Positions 1 through 13,016 of a stretch of DNA of 64,000 nucleotides are shown here, piece after piece. A model generated the notes under the pieces. The model was given only the letters and a program-made list of their open reading frames with translations. It made no database searches and was not told the origin of the DNA. Source of the stretch: Dokdonella sp. (lineage in GTDB: Bacteria > Pseudomonadota > Gammaproteobacteria > Xanthomonadales > Rhodanobacteraceae); assembly GCA_016712865.1 (NCBI GenBank), contig JADJQH010000002.1:62001-126000 (forward strand), written 5' to 3'. Made by a program: the position numbers and the translations under genes. Within the stretch, counting starts at the first letter, position 1. Each line of letters starts with the position of its first letter.

Positions 1-611
1 CGCAACTCGTGGCTCACCTTGGCCAACAGTTCCGACTTGGCCTTGCTTTCCCGTTCCGCGAGCTCGCGCGACTCGCGCAAGGACTTGATCAGCATGCCCG
101 CGTACATGGGCACCACCAGCAAGGGAATGAGCAAGGCAAGGAAAGTGGTCAGGTGCTCCTGCCAATAGGGAACGCCAAGGCAAACCAGCAGGAACCCGGC
201 CACAGCCGTCAACTGGCACAGGTACATCAATGGGCGACCGGTGCGGAAGCCGAAACCGAGGATGGTGAACAGGTAAAAGCCCACGATCAGCCCGCCGTAT
301 TCACCGGTAACAACCAGCCACGCGGTGAGCGCCAGGGGATCCAGTACCGCCGTCGCCACCAGCAACGCACGCGACGACACGATCTGCGGGAAATGCACGA
401 GAACGCGCAATGCCAGGATGTAGACGCAATACAGGATGGACAAAACCACCAGGCGGGCTGCGACACTGGCCGGCGAACCCAGGTAGAGAATGGTCTCGAC
501 GATGATGACCGGCACGGCGACCAAAATGCGCAGCGTGGCCTGCGCCTTCAGAATATGACGCAGGGCGGATTCGGACTTGTCGGCTATGCCTTCAACGATG
601 TCGGTGATCAT
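1..611 (-). CDS. RpfC-like membrane sensor histidine kinase, N-terminal part (cut by window edge)
   Basis: Open frame starting at ATG 611 and running leftward off the window without a stop; 203 residues are visible. It shows about six hydrophobic segments (roughly residues 27-46, 51-72, 82-102, 107-122, 128-147, 154-175), then a short linker and the beginning of a HisKA domain ending in KSELLAKVSHEL, with the phospho-accepting His at 201. This is the layout of RpfC, the sensor of diffusible signal factor in xanthomonads, which has a short multi-span input domain directly followed by a kinase. The gene lies 132 bp downstream of rpfG on the same strand, so the two are probably one signalling unit. 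The kinase core and any receiver or HPt domains lie outside the window. RpfH, a kinase-less relative, is excluded by the H-box. Ligand specificity is inferred from context only. Confidence 0.8.
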   Translation of the reverse strand, partial: MITDIVEGIADKSESALRHILKAQATLRILVAVPVIIVETILYLGSPASVAARLVVLSILYCVYILALRVLVHFPQIVSSRALLVATAVLDPLALTAWLVVTGEYGGLIVGFYLFTILGFGFRTGRPLMYLCQLTAVAGFLLVCLGVPYWQEHLTTFLALLIPLLVVPMYAGMLIKSLRESRELAERESKAKSELLAKVSHEL

Positions 612-743
612 TCCCGGAGCCTCGCGCGTCCATTGCCGGTTGAACTGCTTGCGACGTTATTGGACAGCCCAGCGGTTTGATCGAGGCAGCCGAATGGATC
701 CGATCCAAATTGCCATGCAGCGCTCGGAAACCATGCCAACGCC

Positions 744-1823
744 TCAGCCACCGCTGGCGGACGGCACCTGCTCCTGCTGGATTTCCGCTGCCTCCGCCCG
801 CTTGGCCAACAGTACTCGCACGCAATTACTATCAAAAAGCGTGCCAGAGTGTTGCTGCAGGTAATCGCACGCTTCTTCGATTCCCCATGCCGGATGGTAG
901 GGGCGCTCGGTCGTCAGTGCATCGAACACGTCGGCAACCGCAACGATACGGGCGACAAGGGGAATCTGCTCGCCCTTCAGTCCATCCGGGTAGCCACTGC
1001 CGTCCCAGCGTTCATGGTGACGCAGCGCAATCAGTGCCGCAGCCTGGATCACCTTGCTCTGGCTATCGCGCAGGATCTGCTCCCCGATCAGGGGATGGCG
1101 CCGCATGATGGCCATTTCCGCATCATCCAGGCACCCGGGTTTGAGCAATATCGACTCGGGGACGCCGATCTTGCCGATGTCATGCAAGGGGGCAGCCTGG
1201 ATCAGGACATGCACGTCTTCCTCGGACATGTCCAAACCGGATGCAATGAGTTCGCAATAACGCGCCATGCGCATGAGATGGGCACCTGCACCAAGCTCCC
1301 TCTGGTCGACTGCCCTGGCCAGTCGCAACAGGATGTCGTGCTCAAGAAAGCTCACCTCATGGGCGCTATCGAGCGCCTTCTGCTCGAGGGTTCGCGCGCG
1401 TTCCTTGATGGATTCCCCCTGGCGACGCATCTGCAGCAGGTTCTTGCAGCGTGAGCGCAGCTCGCGCGGACGCACGGGTTTGATGACGAAATCGATGACG
1501 CCCGAATCGAGGGCAGCCTGGCGAACCGGTTCATCACCGACCACGCTGATCAGCACGATCGGCACGTCGCGGCGGGAAATCGGTCGACGAAAGCGCCGCG
1601 CAAATTCCAGGCCGTCCATTTCCGGCATGCGGTAGTCGAGCAGCAGCAGGTCAGTGGTGTTGTTTTCCGACCAGCGCAAGGCGTCAATCGGATTGCCGAA
1701 ATCGCTGACCTTGACCACCGGACCGATGCCTTCGACAACATGCCTGAGCATGGTTCGAGCCGAGGCCTGGTCGTCGACAATCAAGACGTTCAAGTCGTTT
1801 CCTCCAGCAGATTCGAGGTCCAT
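744..1823 (-). CDS. rpfG: RpfG-type response regulator with HD-GYP cyclic-di-GMP phosphodiesterase domain
   Basis: 359 residues. An N-terminal receiver domain (about 11-130) has the acidic pair D17/D18, phospho-acceptor D63 in LLLDYRMPEMDG and the conserved K near 115. It is followed by an HD-GYP domain with HDIGKIGVPES (HD at 214-215), HH at 269-270 and GSGYPDG (GYP at 277-279). All metal and catalytic signatures are intact, so it should hydrolyse c-di-GMP in response to phosphorylation. The kinase encoded just downstream is the obvious partner. Start ATG 1823 is supported by GGAGGCGG immediately upstream. Xanthomonas RpfG has the same domain order and beside it the same lysS-prfB-recJ block. 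Here the kinase gene follows rpfG rather than preceding it. Confidence 0.88.
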   Translation of the reverse strand: MDLESAGGNDLNVLIVDDQASARTMLRHVVEGIGPVVKVSDFGNPIDALRWSENNTTDLLLLDYRMPEMDGLEFARRFRRPISRRDVPIVLISVVGDEPVRQAALDSGVIDFVIKPVRPRELRSRCKNLLQMRRQGESIKERARTLEQKALDSAHEVSFLEHDILLRLARAVDQRELGAGAHLMRMARYCELIASGLDMSEEDVHVLIQAAPLHDIGKIGVPESILLKPGCLDDAEMAIMRRHPLIGEQILRDSQSKVIQAAALIALRHHERWDGSGYPDGLKGEQIPLVARIVAVADVFDALTTERPYHPAWGIEEACDYLQQHSGTLFDSNCVRVLLAKRAEAAEIQQEQVPSASGG

Positions 1824-1982
1824 TCCGCCTCCACATGATCCGTTGTATCCAATTCCCTGTCTGAAGGTTCCCGCGCACGGGAATCAGTCCGAAGGCTATC
1901 ACAACGACATTGGCACGGCGCTGCCGCGCACGCACGGGAAACGGTCAAGACACCTGTCGAGCCGGCAACTGCGATCGGGATC

Positions 1983-3533
1983 TCAGGCAGAGGGCCGCAT
2001 GTAGGGAAAAAGCAACACGTCCCGTATGGAACCGACATTTGCCAGCAGCATCACGAGGCGGTCGATACCGATGCCAAGCCCTCCGGTAGGAGGCAAGCCG
2101 TATTCCAACGCCCGAATGTAGTCGGCATCGAAATGCATGGCTTCGTTGTCACCGGCGGCGAGGGCGTCCACCTGGGCCTTGAAGCGTGCGGCTTGATCCT
2201 CGGGATCGTTCAGTTCGGAAAAGCCGTTGGCCAGTTCCTTGCCGCCGATGAAGAGTTCAAAGCGGTCGGTGATGCCCGGATCGTTGTCGCTTTCCCGCGC
2301 CAACGGCGAAACCTCCACCGGGTGCGCGGTGATGAAGGTGGGCTGGATCAGCTTGTCCTCGACCGTCGCCTCGAAAATCTCCAGCAGCAGCTTGCCCCAG
2401 CCGTATCCCGGCTTGACGGCAATCTTCAGCTGCCGGCAATGACCTTCCATGGTTTCACGATCGCGCAGGTCCTCGCGGCGGATTTGCGGATTGAACTCGA
2501 GCACCGCGTCATCCATGCGCCAGCGCTTGAAATCAGGCCCGAGGTCGATCGCCCTGCCCTCCCAGTCCAGTGCAGTGCGACCCAGCGTTGCCAGCGCGGT
2601 TTCCCGCAGCAGTGCTTCGGTCAGGTCCATGATCTCGGTGTAGCTGGCGTAAGCCTGGTACAGCTCGAGCATGGTGAATTCCGGGTTGTGCCGGGTAGAA
2701 ACGCCTTCGTTGCGGAAATTCCGGTTGATCTCGTACACCCGCTCGAAGCCGCCCACGACCAGGCGCTTGAGGTACAACTCCGGCGCAACGCGCAGATAAA
2801 GCTCGAGATCCAGCGCGTTGTGGTGGGTCACGAACGGCCGCGCCGTGGCGCCACCGGGAATGATGTGCATCATCGGCGTTTCCACTTCCATGAAACGCCT
2901 GGGCTCGGCTTCCAGCCACTGCCGCATGAAGCCGATAGCCCGCGAGCGCAACTGGAACGCCTGGCGCGAATCCGGCGTGACGATGAGGTCCACGTAACGC
3001 TGCCGGTAACGCTGCTCGATGTCGGCAAGGCCATGCCACTTGTCCGGCAAAGGGCGCAGGGACTTGGTCAGCAGCCGGATGTGGTCCAGCTTGATGGAGA
3101 GCTCACCCGTGCGCGTACGCATGAGCTCGCCTTCTGCACCCACGATGTCGCCGATATCCCAGCCCTTGAAGGCATCGTAGGAATCACCCAGGGCCGTACC
3201 TTGCAGGAACAGCTGGATCTGCCCACTCATGTCCTGGATCTGGGCGAAACTTGCCTTGCCCATGATGCGCCTGGTCAGCATGCGTCCGGCCACGCGCACC
3301 CTGCGCTTGCGTGCCGCGATCGCCTCCGCATTCCACGTTTCCGCATCTGCAAACTCCGCCTGCAGGTCACCGGCAAATGCATCGATGCGGAAGTCGTTGG
3401 GATAGGCGATGCCCTTTTCACGCAAGCCGTGCAGCTTCTCGCGACGTTCGGCAATCAGCTTGTTTTCATCCAGTGCGGTTGCAGCACCGGCATGGGTAAC
3501 GTTGGATTGATCGGTGCTGCCAGTCGCGCTCAT
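1983..3533 (-). CDS. lysS: Lysyl-tRNA synthetase, class II
   Basis: 516 residues, normal for bacterial LysS (about 500). It charges tRNA-Lys in the cytoplasm. The N-terminal OB-fold anticodon-binding domain (about 60-180) precedes the class II catalytic core. Motif 2-type sequence is seen in [20 protein letters not shown] and motif 3 in [13 protein letters not shown] near the C-terminus. An extra N-terminal tail of about 25 residues precedes the conserved LIAERREKL helix. Start: ATG 3533 has GGAAG five to nine bases upstream; an in-frame TTG at 3545 is a less likely alternative. It lies 48 bp downstream of prfB on the same strand, the usual prfB-lysS pairing. Confidence 0.95.
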   Translation of the reverse strand: MSATGSTDQSNVTHAGAATALDENKLIAERREKLHGLREKGIAYPNDFRIDAFAGDLQAEFADAETWNAEAIAARKRRVRVAGRMLTRRIMGKASFAQIQDMSGQIQLFLQGTALGDSYDAFKGWDIGDIVGAEGELMRTRTGELSIKLDHIRLLTKSLRPLPDKWHGLADIEQRYRQRYVDLIVTPDSRQAFQLRSRAIGFMRQWLEAEPRRFMEVETPMMHIIPGGATARPFVTHHNALDLELYLRVAPELYLKRLVVGGFERVYEINRNFRNEGVSTRHNPEFTMLELYQAYASYTEIMDLTEALLRETALATLGRTALDWEGRAIDLGPDFKRWRMDDAVLEFNPQIRREDLRDRETMEGHCRQLKIAVKPGYGWGKLLLEIFEATVEDKLIQPTFITAHPVEVSPLARESDNDPGITDRFELFIGGKELANGFSELNDPEDQAARFKAQVDALAAGDNEAMHFDADYIRALEYGLPPTGGLGIGIDRLVMLLANVGSIRDVLLFPYMRPSA

Positions 3534-3581
3534 CGCTGCTTCCAAAGTTCGGTTGTGTGAGTATTCGGTGGAACCCTGAAC

Positions 3582-4707
3582 TCAGGCGTCGCTGCGCTTG
3601 GCGCCGGCATCGAGCCCAGACTTGAGGCTGGCCTCGATGAATTCATCGAGATCACCGTCCAGCACCCGTTGCGTGTCCGTGCGTTCGACCCCGGTGCGCA
3701 GATCCTTGATGCGGCTCTGGTCCAGCACGTAGTTGCGGATCTGGCTGCCCCAGCCGATGTCCGACTTGGTGGCTTCCAACGCGTCCTTTTCCGCGTTGCG
3801 CTTCTGCAACTCGATCTCGTAGAGCTTGGCACGCAGCATCTTCATGGCGCTGTCGCGGTTGGCATGCTGGGAACGACCGGTCTGGCAGGCCACCACCACC
3901 CCGCTGGGCACATGGGTGATGCGAACCGCCGATTCGGTCTTGTTCACGTGCTGGCCACCTGCACCGGATGATCGATACACGTCGGTCTTGAGGTCGGCAG
4001 GGTTGATCTCGATGTCGATGTTGTCGTCGATCTCGGGCGAGACGAATACCGATGTGAAGCTGGTGTGCCGGCGGTTGTCGGAATCGAAAGGCGACTTGCG
4101 CACCAGCCGATGCACGCCGATTTCGGTCTTCAGCCAGCCGTAGGCGTAGTCGCCTTCAACCTTGAAGGTGGCGCTCTTGATGCCCGCCACTTCACCGGCC
4201 GAGGCTTCGAGCAGCTCGGTTTTCCAGCCCTTGTCCTCCGCCCAGCGCAGGTACATGCGCAGGAGCATCTCCGCCCAGTCCTGGGCTTCGGTGCCACCGG
4301 CGCCTGCCTGGATATCCACAAAGGCATTGGCGCCATCCATCTCGCCGGAGAACATGCGCTGGAATTCGAGCTTCTCCACCTTCGCGGCGATGGCGGTGGT
4401 ATCGGCATCCACCCCAGCAACGGTGGCTTCGTCGCCTTCGGATTCGCCGAGGTCGAGCAATTCACGGGCGTCGTCGAGGCCCCTGCTCAGGCTGCGGATG
4501 CCATTGACCACGCGCTCGAGTTGGGCACGTTCCTTGCCCAACTCCTGGGCACGCGCAGGATCATTCCAGATATCGGGGTTTTCCAGCTCGCGGCTGACTT
4601 CCTCCAGACGTTCGGCCCTGGTATCGAAGTCAAAGATACCCCCGTAGGGATTGCAGGCGTTGGCTGAGGTCGTCGATGCGGGCGCGGATGGGGTTGGTTT
4701 CGATCAC
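3582..4707 (-). CDS. prfB: Peptide chain release factor 2, with programmed +1 frameshift
   Basis: RF2 reads UAA and UGA stop codons and triggers peptide release. The gene is split between two frames. A 25-codon leader starts at GTG 4707 ([18 protein letters not shown]...) and ends in CTT followed by in-frame TGA at 4632-4630. Shifting +1 at CTTTGAC (4635-4629) joins it to the 349-residue body, giving 374 residues in total. A Shine-Dalgarno-like run GGGGG sits three bases before the CTT, exactly as in E. coli prfB, where the element lets low RF2 levels raise RF2 synthesis. The body has SPF (KSPFD), which recognises the stop codon, and the catalytic GGQ loop ([13 protein letters not shown]) near residue 250. 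The leader is the normal family N-terminus, so this is regulation and not damage. Confidence 0.95.
4629..4645 (-). promoter_or_regulatory. RF2 programmed ribosomal frameshift site
   Basis: On the minus strand the bases read ACGGGGGTATCTTTGAC: an internal Shine-Dalgarno-like G run, the slippery CTT codon (codon 25) and the TGA stop (codon 26) followed by C. Spacing and sequence match the classical prfB autoregulatory frameshift site. The downstream frame continues with the conserved RF2 sequence [12 protein letters not shown]. Confidence 0.93.
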
Positions 4708-4792
4708 GGATTTGGTGCAGTGCAGTGCAGGGCCGCAAAGAATAGCAAAATCGGTCGCGTTGCTGCCTGCCTTGCGATCTCTCCCCTGGCGA

Positions 4793-6529
4793 TCAGGCTG
4801 CCTGCAGGTGCTGCACGATCAACTGCAGGGCGCGCTGCCCACCCCAGACGTTGATATCAAGGCGATAGGCCGCGCGCATGCGAGTGGGCGGCGAGACACC
4901 TTCCCCGGCATTGAAGTACATGGCCGCAAGCGGCGTGCGCGAACCCTCCATGATCAACTGCATGCGCCAGTGGCGACCGCCAACGACAGTGAAGGACTTC
5001 AGCTCGAAGGTGTTGTCGAACGTGGGTTCGCTCAGTCCCTGTCCCCACGGAATGGCGTGGCGCAAAAGCTCGGCCAGCTCCATGTCGATCTCGTCGGGCG
5101 ACAAGGGGCCGTCGCTGAGCAAGACCGGAGTAAACAGTTCGGGCGCCGCACGCCGCTGCACGGTTTGCGCAAACGCCGAGGTGAATCGTTCCAGCGAGGC
5201 CCGTGCCAGGGTCAAACCTGCCGCCATCGCGTGTCCACCGAAACGCTGGATCAATCCGGGTTCATTGGCGTCAATCTCGGCGAGGATGTCACGCGCATGG
5301 ACTCCTCGAATCGAGCGCAACGATGCACGAATCTCGCAGCTGCCATCCATTGCCGGTGCGCAGGCCACCACCGGGCGGTGCAGCTGTTCCTTGAGCCGCG
5401 ACGCAACCAGTCCGACCACGCCCGGGTGCCACTCCTGCTCGAACAGGACGACACCGCAGGGCAAAGCCTGTTCGCCGTGCGTTCCGGTCCAGCGAGCCAC
5501 TGCCGCTTCCGCCTGCTCCACCATCTGCGACTGGATCTCGCGACGTTCGGCGTTGATGGCGGAAAGCCGGTGCGCCAGTTCAAGCGCAGGCGCGTCGTCG
5601 TCCGTGGTCAGGCATTCGATTCCCAGCCCCATGTCTTCCAGGCGCCCTGCGGCATTGATGCGCGGAGCCACCACAAATCCCAACTCTGCCGTCGTCAGTG
5701 TGGCCGGATCCCGATCCGCAACTTGCAACAAGGCGCGGATGCCCGCACAGGCATGACCGTTGCGAATCTGGCGCAGGCCCGCGGCAACCAGGATGCGATT
5801 GTTCTGGTCCAGGCTGACCATGTCTGCCACCGTGCCAAGGGCAACCAGATCGAGCAGACTGGAAAGATCCGGCTCTGCCGAAGTACCGGTCGCAAAGCGA
5901 CCGAGTTTGCGCATGTGCGCGCGCAGTGCGATCAGCACGTAGAACATCACGCCAACGCCGGCCAGCGCCTTGCTCGGAAAGCAATCACCGGCAAGATTCG
6001 GATTGACGATCACGTTGGCATCGGGCAATTCAGCGCCCGGCAAGTGATGGTCCGTGACCAGCACATCGATGCCGCGCTCACGTGCTGCCGCAACACCGGC
6101 CAAGCTGGCAATGCCGTTGTCGACGGTGACGATCAGATCGGGCACCACCTCGCGCATCGAATCCACCAGCGCCGCGCTCAATCCATACCCGTGCAAGGCG
6201 CGATTGGGAACCCGGAAGTCCACCCTGCCTGCACCCAGCATGCGCAAACCGCGCATGGCGACCGCCGTGCCGGTGGCACCATCGGCATCAAAGTCGCCGA
6301 CGATGACGATCTGGCGTTGCCGGTCGATGGCATCGCAAAGCAATTCGCAGGCACTTTCGATTCCGCCCAGATGCACCGGCGCAGCAAGGTTCGCCAGACG
6401 GTGCTCGATCTCCGCAGGACTGCGGATGCCGCGCCCCGCCAGCACTCTTCGCAAGACGGGATGCATGTCCGCCGGCCACTCGACCAGGGCCTCGGCCACT
6501 TCCCGGCGCTGGATCTCCAGCGCCTTCAC
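4793..6529 (-). CDS. recJ: Single-stranded-DNA-specific 5'-3' exonuclease RecJ
   Basis: 578 residues, the normal size for RecJ. It belongs to the DHH phosphoesterase family: motif GDFDADGATG at about 78-87 and the DHH triad in LVTDHHLPG (160-162), followed by a DHHA1 region with RFGGHAMAAG near residue 420. RecJ degrades single-stranded DNA 5'-3' in RecF-pathway recombination, base excision and mismatch repair. It starts with GTG 6529 and overlaps the stop of rpfE by four bases (GTGA), which implies translational coupling. It lies between rpfE and prfB exactly as in Xanthomonas genomes. Confidence 0.95.
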   Translation of the reverse strand: MKALEIQRREVAEALVEWPADMHPVLRRVLAGRGIRSPAEIEHRLANLAAPVHLGGIESACELLCDAIDRQRQIVIVGDFDADGATGTAVAMRGLRMLGAGRVDFRVPNRALHGYGLSAALVDSMREVVPDLIVTVDNGIASLAGVAAARERGIDVLVTDHHLPGAELPDANVIVNPNLAGDCFPSKALAGVGVMFYVLIALRAHMRKLGRFATGTSAEPDLSSLLDLVALGTVADMVSLDQNNRILVAAGLRQIRNGHACAGIRALLQVADRDPATLTTAELGFVVAPRINAAGRLEDMGLGIECLTTDDDAPALELAHRLSAINAERREIQSQMVEQAEAAVARWTGTHGEQALPCGVVLFEQEWHPGVVGLVASRLKEQLHRPVVACAPAMDGSCEIRASLRSIRGVHARDILAEIDANEPGLIQRFGGHAMAAGLTLARASLERFTSAFAQTVQRRAAPELFTPVLLSDGPLSPDEIDMELAELLRHAIPWGQGLSEPTFDNTFELKSFTVVGGRHWRMQLIMEGSRTPLAAMYFNAGEGVSPPTRMRAAYRLDINVWGGQRALQLIVQHLQAA

Positions 6530-7500
6530 GAGCCCAGCCGCTGAATCGGCTTCCAGAATTTCATGCGCTGCCAGCGATTCACGCGGTAGCGCTCACCCGA
6601 AGCAAAGCGAAGTTCGAGGAGATCCACCTGCTGCGTACGCAAGCAGTCCTGGACCGGTTGCAGCCAGCGGCATTCCAGCTCGCGATCACGCAATTCCACG
6701 AGGTCAAGCGCAACGACGGCATCGGCCGTGGCACTTTCCAACGCAGCGGCCAGGGATTCGGCAAGCAAGGGTTTCCATGCAACTCCCGCGCGCTCAGCGA
6801 GCGCCCGCACTTCAAGCCGGTCGCTGACAAGCTGCTGCACGTGCGCGCGAACCCGGTTCGGCAAGAACCCGCCACCCCAGAACCACAGGCTGTTGATGCT
6901 GATGGCACCACGCGCAGCACGTTCCGCATTGACCTTGTGGTTGTGCAGGAGGATCTGCGCATCATTGAACAGGCGCCGCCAAAGCCTGCCCGCCGTTCCG
7001 GACGGAAGATGCAGCTTGAGATCATCACCCATCACTTCATCGGGCGAGCCACACCGGGGCAGTTCGGACTCGCGCAGGGCGCGTACGTACCAGCGTTCGT
7101 TGCCGGGTGCGTCAAACTCGAAGCCCGCGTCGCCGAACAGGGATCCGAGATCTCGCGCGAAGCGCTCGCGTTCCGAATCGCTCAATCCCATGGCACCGCA
7201 GGCCAGCATGCGCGCGGTGGCCATGTCGGCTCGCACGTGCGCCGGGTCCGCGCAGAGCCAGTTCGAATCGCCGGCATCGCCAAGCTCGGCCTGCCTGCGC
7301 AGTGCCGCCACGGGAAGCGATTCACCAGACCATTCAAAACAGCTTGCAAGGATGCCGTCATTGCCGGGGTCCAGGCCATCCAGGCGCTGGCCGCGGCTGC
7401 ACCAAGCGGCGAGCACGCCGCTGTCCAGCGCTTCGGAAGCGAGGCAGCGCTTCCACTCCGGCAACAGCAATATCAACGTGCGTCGTGCGCCGTGCGACAT
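6526..7500 (-). CDS. rpfE: RpfE-type conserved protein of unknown function
   Basis: 324 residues from ATG 7500. No catalytic motif is evident. A conserved-looking central stretch, WRRLFNDAQILLHNHKVNAERAARG followed by INSLWFWGGGFLP, is the hallmark of the RpfE family seen across beta- and gammaproteobacteria. In Xanthomonas the gene named rpfE sits exactly here, between recJ and greA, within the cluster for regulation of pathogenicity factors. Its biochemical role is not established. The call rests on recalled family sequence and on position. The stop overlaps the GTG of recJ, so the two are co-translated. No signal peptide or membrane segment is seen, which suggests a cytoplasmic protein. 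Confidence 0.75.
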   Translation of the reverse strand: MSHGARRTLILLLPEWKRCLASEALDSGVLAAWCSRGQRLDGLDPGNDGILASCFEWSGESLPVAALRRQAELGDAGDSNWLCADPAHVRADMATARMLACGAMGLSDSERERFARDLGSLFGDAGFEFDAPGNERWYVRALRESELPRCGSPDEVMGDDLKLHLPSGTAGRLWRRLFNDAQILLHNHKVNAERAARGAISINSLWFWGGGFLPNRVRAHVQQLVSDRLEVRALAERAGVAWKPLLAESLAAALESATADAVVALDLVELRDRELECRWLQPVQDCLRTQQVDLLELRFASGERYRVNRWQRMKFWKPIQRLGS

Positions 7501-7552
7501 GCGGGGCTAGTCGGTTGGCCAACGCCATTGCGGGCGCTGGCCAGCGTCGTGC

Positions 7553-8028
7553 TCACACTGCATAGCGAACGGCAACGATCTCGTAGCTGCGCTTGCCATT
7601 GGGAGCCTGGAAGTCAAAGCTGTCTCCTTCGCTCTTGCCGATCAGCGCCCGCGCCAGTGGCGAGGATACGGAAATGAGCTTGCGCTTGATGTCCGCTTCC
7701 AGATCGCCAACGATCTGGTACGTGATGGATTCTCCGCTGTCTTCGTCGGCCAGCTCCACGGTGGCACCAAACACGATGCGACTGCCCGGGTTGAGTCGTG
7801 AAATGTCGATGACATCGGCGTAACTGAGCGCGGCCTCCAGTTCCTTGATGCGGCCTTCGATGAATCCCTGCATCTCGCGTGCGGCGTGGTACTCCGCGTT
7901 CTCCTTGAGATCGCCGTGGGCGCGCGCCTCGGCAATGTCCTTGATGATGCGCGGCCGCTCGACCGACTTGAGCCGCTCCAGCTCCTCACGCAGTCGCTGC
8001 GCACCTTGCGCGGTCATCGGCGCCCGGT

Positions 8029-8032
<4 letters not shown>
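7553..8032 (-). CDS. greA: Transcription elongation factor GreA
   Basis: 159 residues. The N-terminal coiled coil (about 1-75) contains [18 protein letters not shown] with the acidic tip residues that enter the RNA polymerase secondary channel, and the C-terminal FKBP-like domain contains [14 protein letters not shown] and [10 protein letters not shown]. GreA stimulates cleavage of backtracked transcripts. The start ATG 8032 overlaps the carB stop by four bases (ATGA). It is the second-last gene of the carA-orf-carB-greA run. Confidence 0.96.
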
Positions 8033-11239
<3,207 letters not shown>

Positions 11240-11256
<17 letters not shown>

Positions 11257-11650
11257 CAGACTCGCCTTTCTTGTCAGTGGTTTCGTCGACGAACAACGGA
11301 TCGGCAGGTCCAAGTTCCAGCATGATCTTGCGCACCGCCGTGTTGGGGATGCTCAATTCGATCGAGCCGGCCTCCGGACCCAGCTTGAGCTGGATGGTGG
11401 CGTTGGTGAAGCGAGTCAGGGTGCCGCTGCGTACCGTGTTGTTGATGGTGTGCACAACGATTTTCGAGTCGATCCTGTTTTCAAGTTCCGCATACGGAAT
11501 TTCGCGAAAGTGGGTCTGGCTCAGGTCGACTTTCGATTTCGACTTGGCCGGCTTGTCGGGAGTTGCCGGCGTCACTGCCCACAAGGAACCACTGGCAAGC
11601 GCGAGACAGAAAATCGCCAGGAATCGGATAACAGCAGGGGATTGGTTCAT
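11240..11650 (-). CDS. Small exported protein encoded between carA and carB, unknown function
   Basis: 136 residues. A classical signal peptide (about 1-25, [20 protein letters not shown] then ...LWA) is followed by a Lys/Pro-rich linker and a compact domain with [20 protein letters not shown] and [19 protein letters not shown], then a charged tail rich in Lys, Asp and Glu. It is predicted to be periplasmic. The alternating hydrophobic pattern suggests a small beta-barrel-like fold, but I do not recognise a family. It sits 6 bp after carA and its last 17 bases overlap the carB start, so it is an integral member of the carbamoyl-phosphate operon. The same position holds a small gene in xanthomonads as I recall. 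Its job in pyrimidine or arginine metabolism is not apparent. Confidence 0.8.
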
Positions 11651-11656
11651 ATCGGA

Positions 11657-12796
11657 TCATGCCGCGGCAGATGCACGCGCCTCCATCATCTGGGTGAAGC
11701 GTTGGAACAACGGGGAAACGTCCCGCGGGCCAGGACTGGCTTCCGGGTGCCCTTGAAAACCGAATGCCGGCGCATCGATCAACTCGATGCCCTGCAACGA
11801 ATCGTCGAACAATGATCGGTGGGTGGCGCGCACGCGCTTTGGCAGGCTGGCCTCATCCACTGCGAATCCATGGTTCTGGCTTGAAATCATGACTTGTCCG
11901 CTCACCAGGTCGATTACCGGGTGGTTGGCGCCATGGTGTCCGAATTTCATCTTCATGGTTCGTGCGCCAACCGCCAGTCCGAGCAATTGGTGCCCCAGGC
12001 AGATGCCGAAAACGGGAATCTTGCGTTCGATGTATTCCCGGATGGCTGCAATCGCATAGGCGCAGGGCTCGGGGTCACCGGGACCATTGGAAAGGAACAC
12101 GCCATGCGGATTCAGCGCCATCACCTCGCGCGCCGGCGTCTGTGCCGGCACCACAACCAACTCGCATCCGTGATCCACCAGCAGGCGCAGGATGTTTTGC
12201 TTGATGCCGAAATCGTATGCGACGACACGGAACCTGGTCTTGAACTCGCGCCGCACCCGTGGATCCAGCTCGTGGCTTGGCAGTGTCCACGCATACTGCG
12301 TGCGCGTGGAGACGACTTTGGCCAGGTCCATGCCGGAAAGTCCGGCAAAGGATCGTGCTCCTGCCAGGGCTTGCGCTTCGGATGGATCCTCGCCGGCCAG
12401 GATGCACCCGGCCTGAGCACCATGCTGGCGCAGGATGCGGGTCAATCGGCGCGTATCAATGTCGGCTATCGCAACGACCTTGTTGCGCAGCAGATAGTCA
12501 TCCAAGGACTCCTGCATGCGCCAATTGCTGGCCAACAGGGGCAGATCACGTATAACCAGTCCCGCGGCATGCACCTGGTCCGACTCGACATCATCGGCAT
12601 TGCAGCCGGTGTTGCCGATGTGGGGATAGGTCAAGGTCACGATCTGGCGCGAGTACGAAGGGTCGGTCAGGATTTCCTGATAGCCGGTCATGGCCGTATT
12701 GAAGACGACCTCACCGATGGTGGACCCCGGCACGCCGATGGAACGCCCACGAAACAGGCTACCGTCGGCGAGGGCAAGAATGGCGGTTTGGTTCAT
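11657..12796 (-). CDS. carA: Carbamoyl-phosphate synthase small (glutaminase) subunit
   Basis: 379 residues from ATG 12796 ([17 protein letters not shown]); a longer frame to 12823 adds nine non-conserved residues. The N-terminal CPSase small-chain domain ([16 protein letters not shown]) is followed by a class I glutamine amidotransferase domain. This has the nucleophile elbow [12 protein letters not shown], and the His/Glu pair in [12 protein letters not shown]. It hydrolyses glutamine and channels ammonia to CarB. First gene of a carA-orf-carB-greA run; the divergent region to 13016 should hold its promoter. Confidence 0.96.
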   Translation of the reverse strand: MNQTAILALADGSLFRGRSIGVPGSTIGEVVFNTAMTGYQEILTDPSYSRQIVTLTYPHIGNTGCNADDVESDQVHAAGLVIRDLPLLASNWRMQESLDDYLLRNKVVAIADIDTRRLTRILRQHGAQAGCILAGEDPSEAQALAGARSFAGLSGMDLAKVVSTRTQYAWTLPSHELDPRVRREFKTRFRVVAYDFGIKQNILRLLVDHGCELVVVPAQTPAREVMALNPHGVFLSNGPGDPEPCAYAIAAIREYIERKIPVFGICLGHQLLGLAVGARTMKMKFGHHGANHPVIDLVSGQVMISSQNHGFAVDEASLPKRVRATHRSLFDDSLQGIELIDAPAFGFQGHPEASPGPRDVSPLFQRFTQMMEARASAAA

Positions 12797-13016
12797 GTCT
12801 ACGCCTGGGGTTGGCCCGCGCACGCAACCGGAAGGCAGTTGGGGTGCGACAAAACCCGCGGGCTGGTTGTGCCAGTCCGTGGTTTGGGCGTTGGTAAGGG
12901 TCGAGGCGAGACGGAATGTTAGGTGTTGGGCGTGAGTCTGTCCACTGGAACAAGCGTTTCCTTCACGGGTTCCGGGCTAAGATTCGACCCCGGATCCACA
13001 TCGAATTGCACCCGTC

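Noticed and set aside
9-680. Open frame of 223 codons on the plus strand
   Set aside because: It is the antisense shadow of the RpfC-like kinase; the protein is Gln/His-rich and low in complexity, without a ribosome-binding site.
2133-3560. 475-codon open frame on the plus strand opposite lysS
   Set aside because: Antisense frame of a GC-rich gene; the lysS reading is fully supported by class II motifs.
4487-4738. 83-codon open frame before prfB
   Set aside because: It is out of phase with the RF2 leader; the GTG 4707 frame gives the conserved N-terminus and explains the TGA.
4676-6544. 622-codon open frame on the plus strand opposite recJ
   Set aside because: Shadow of recJ; no recognisable domain and amino-acid composition typical of antisense frames.
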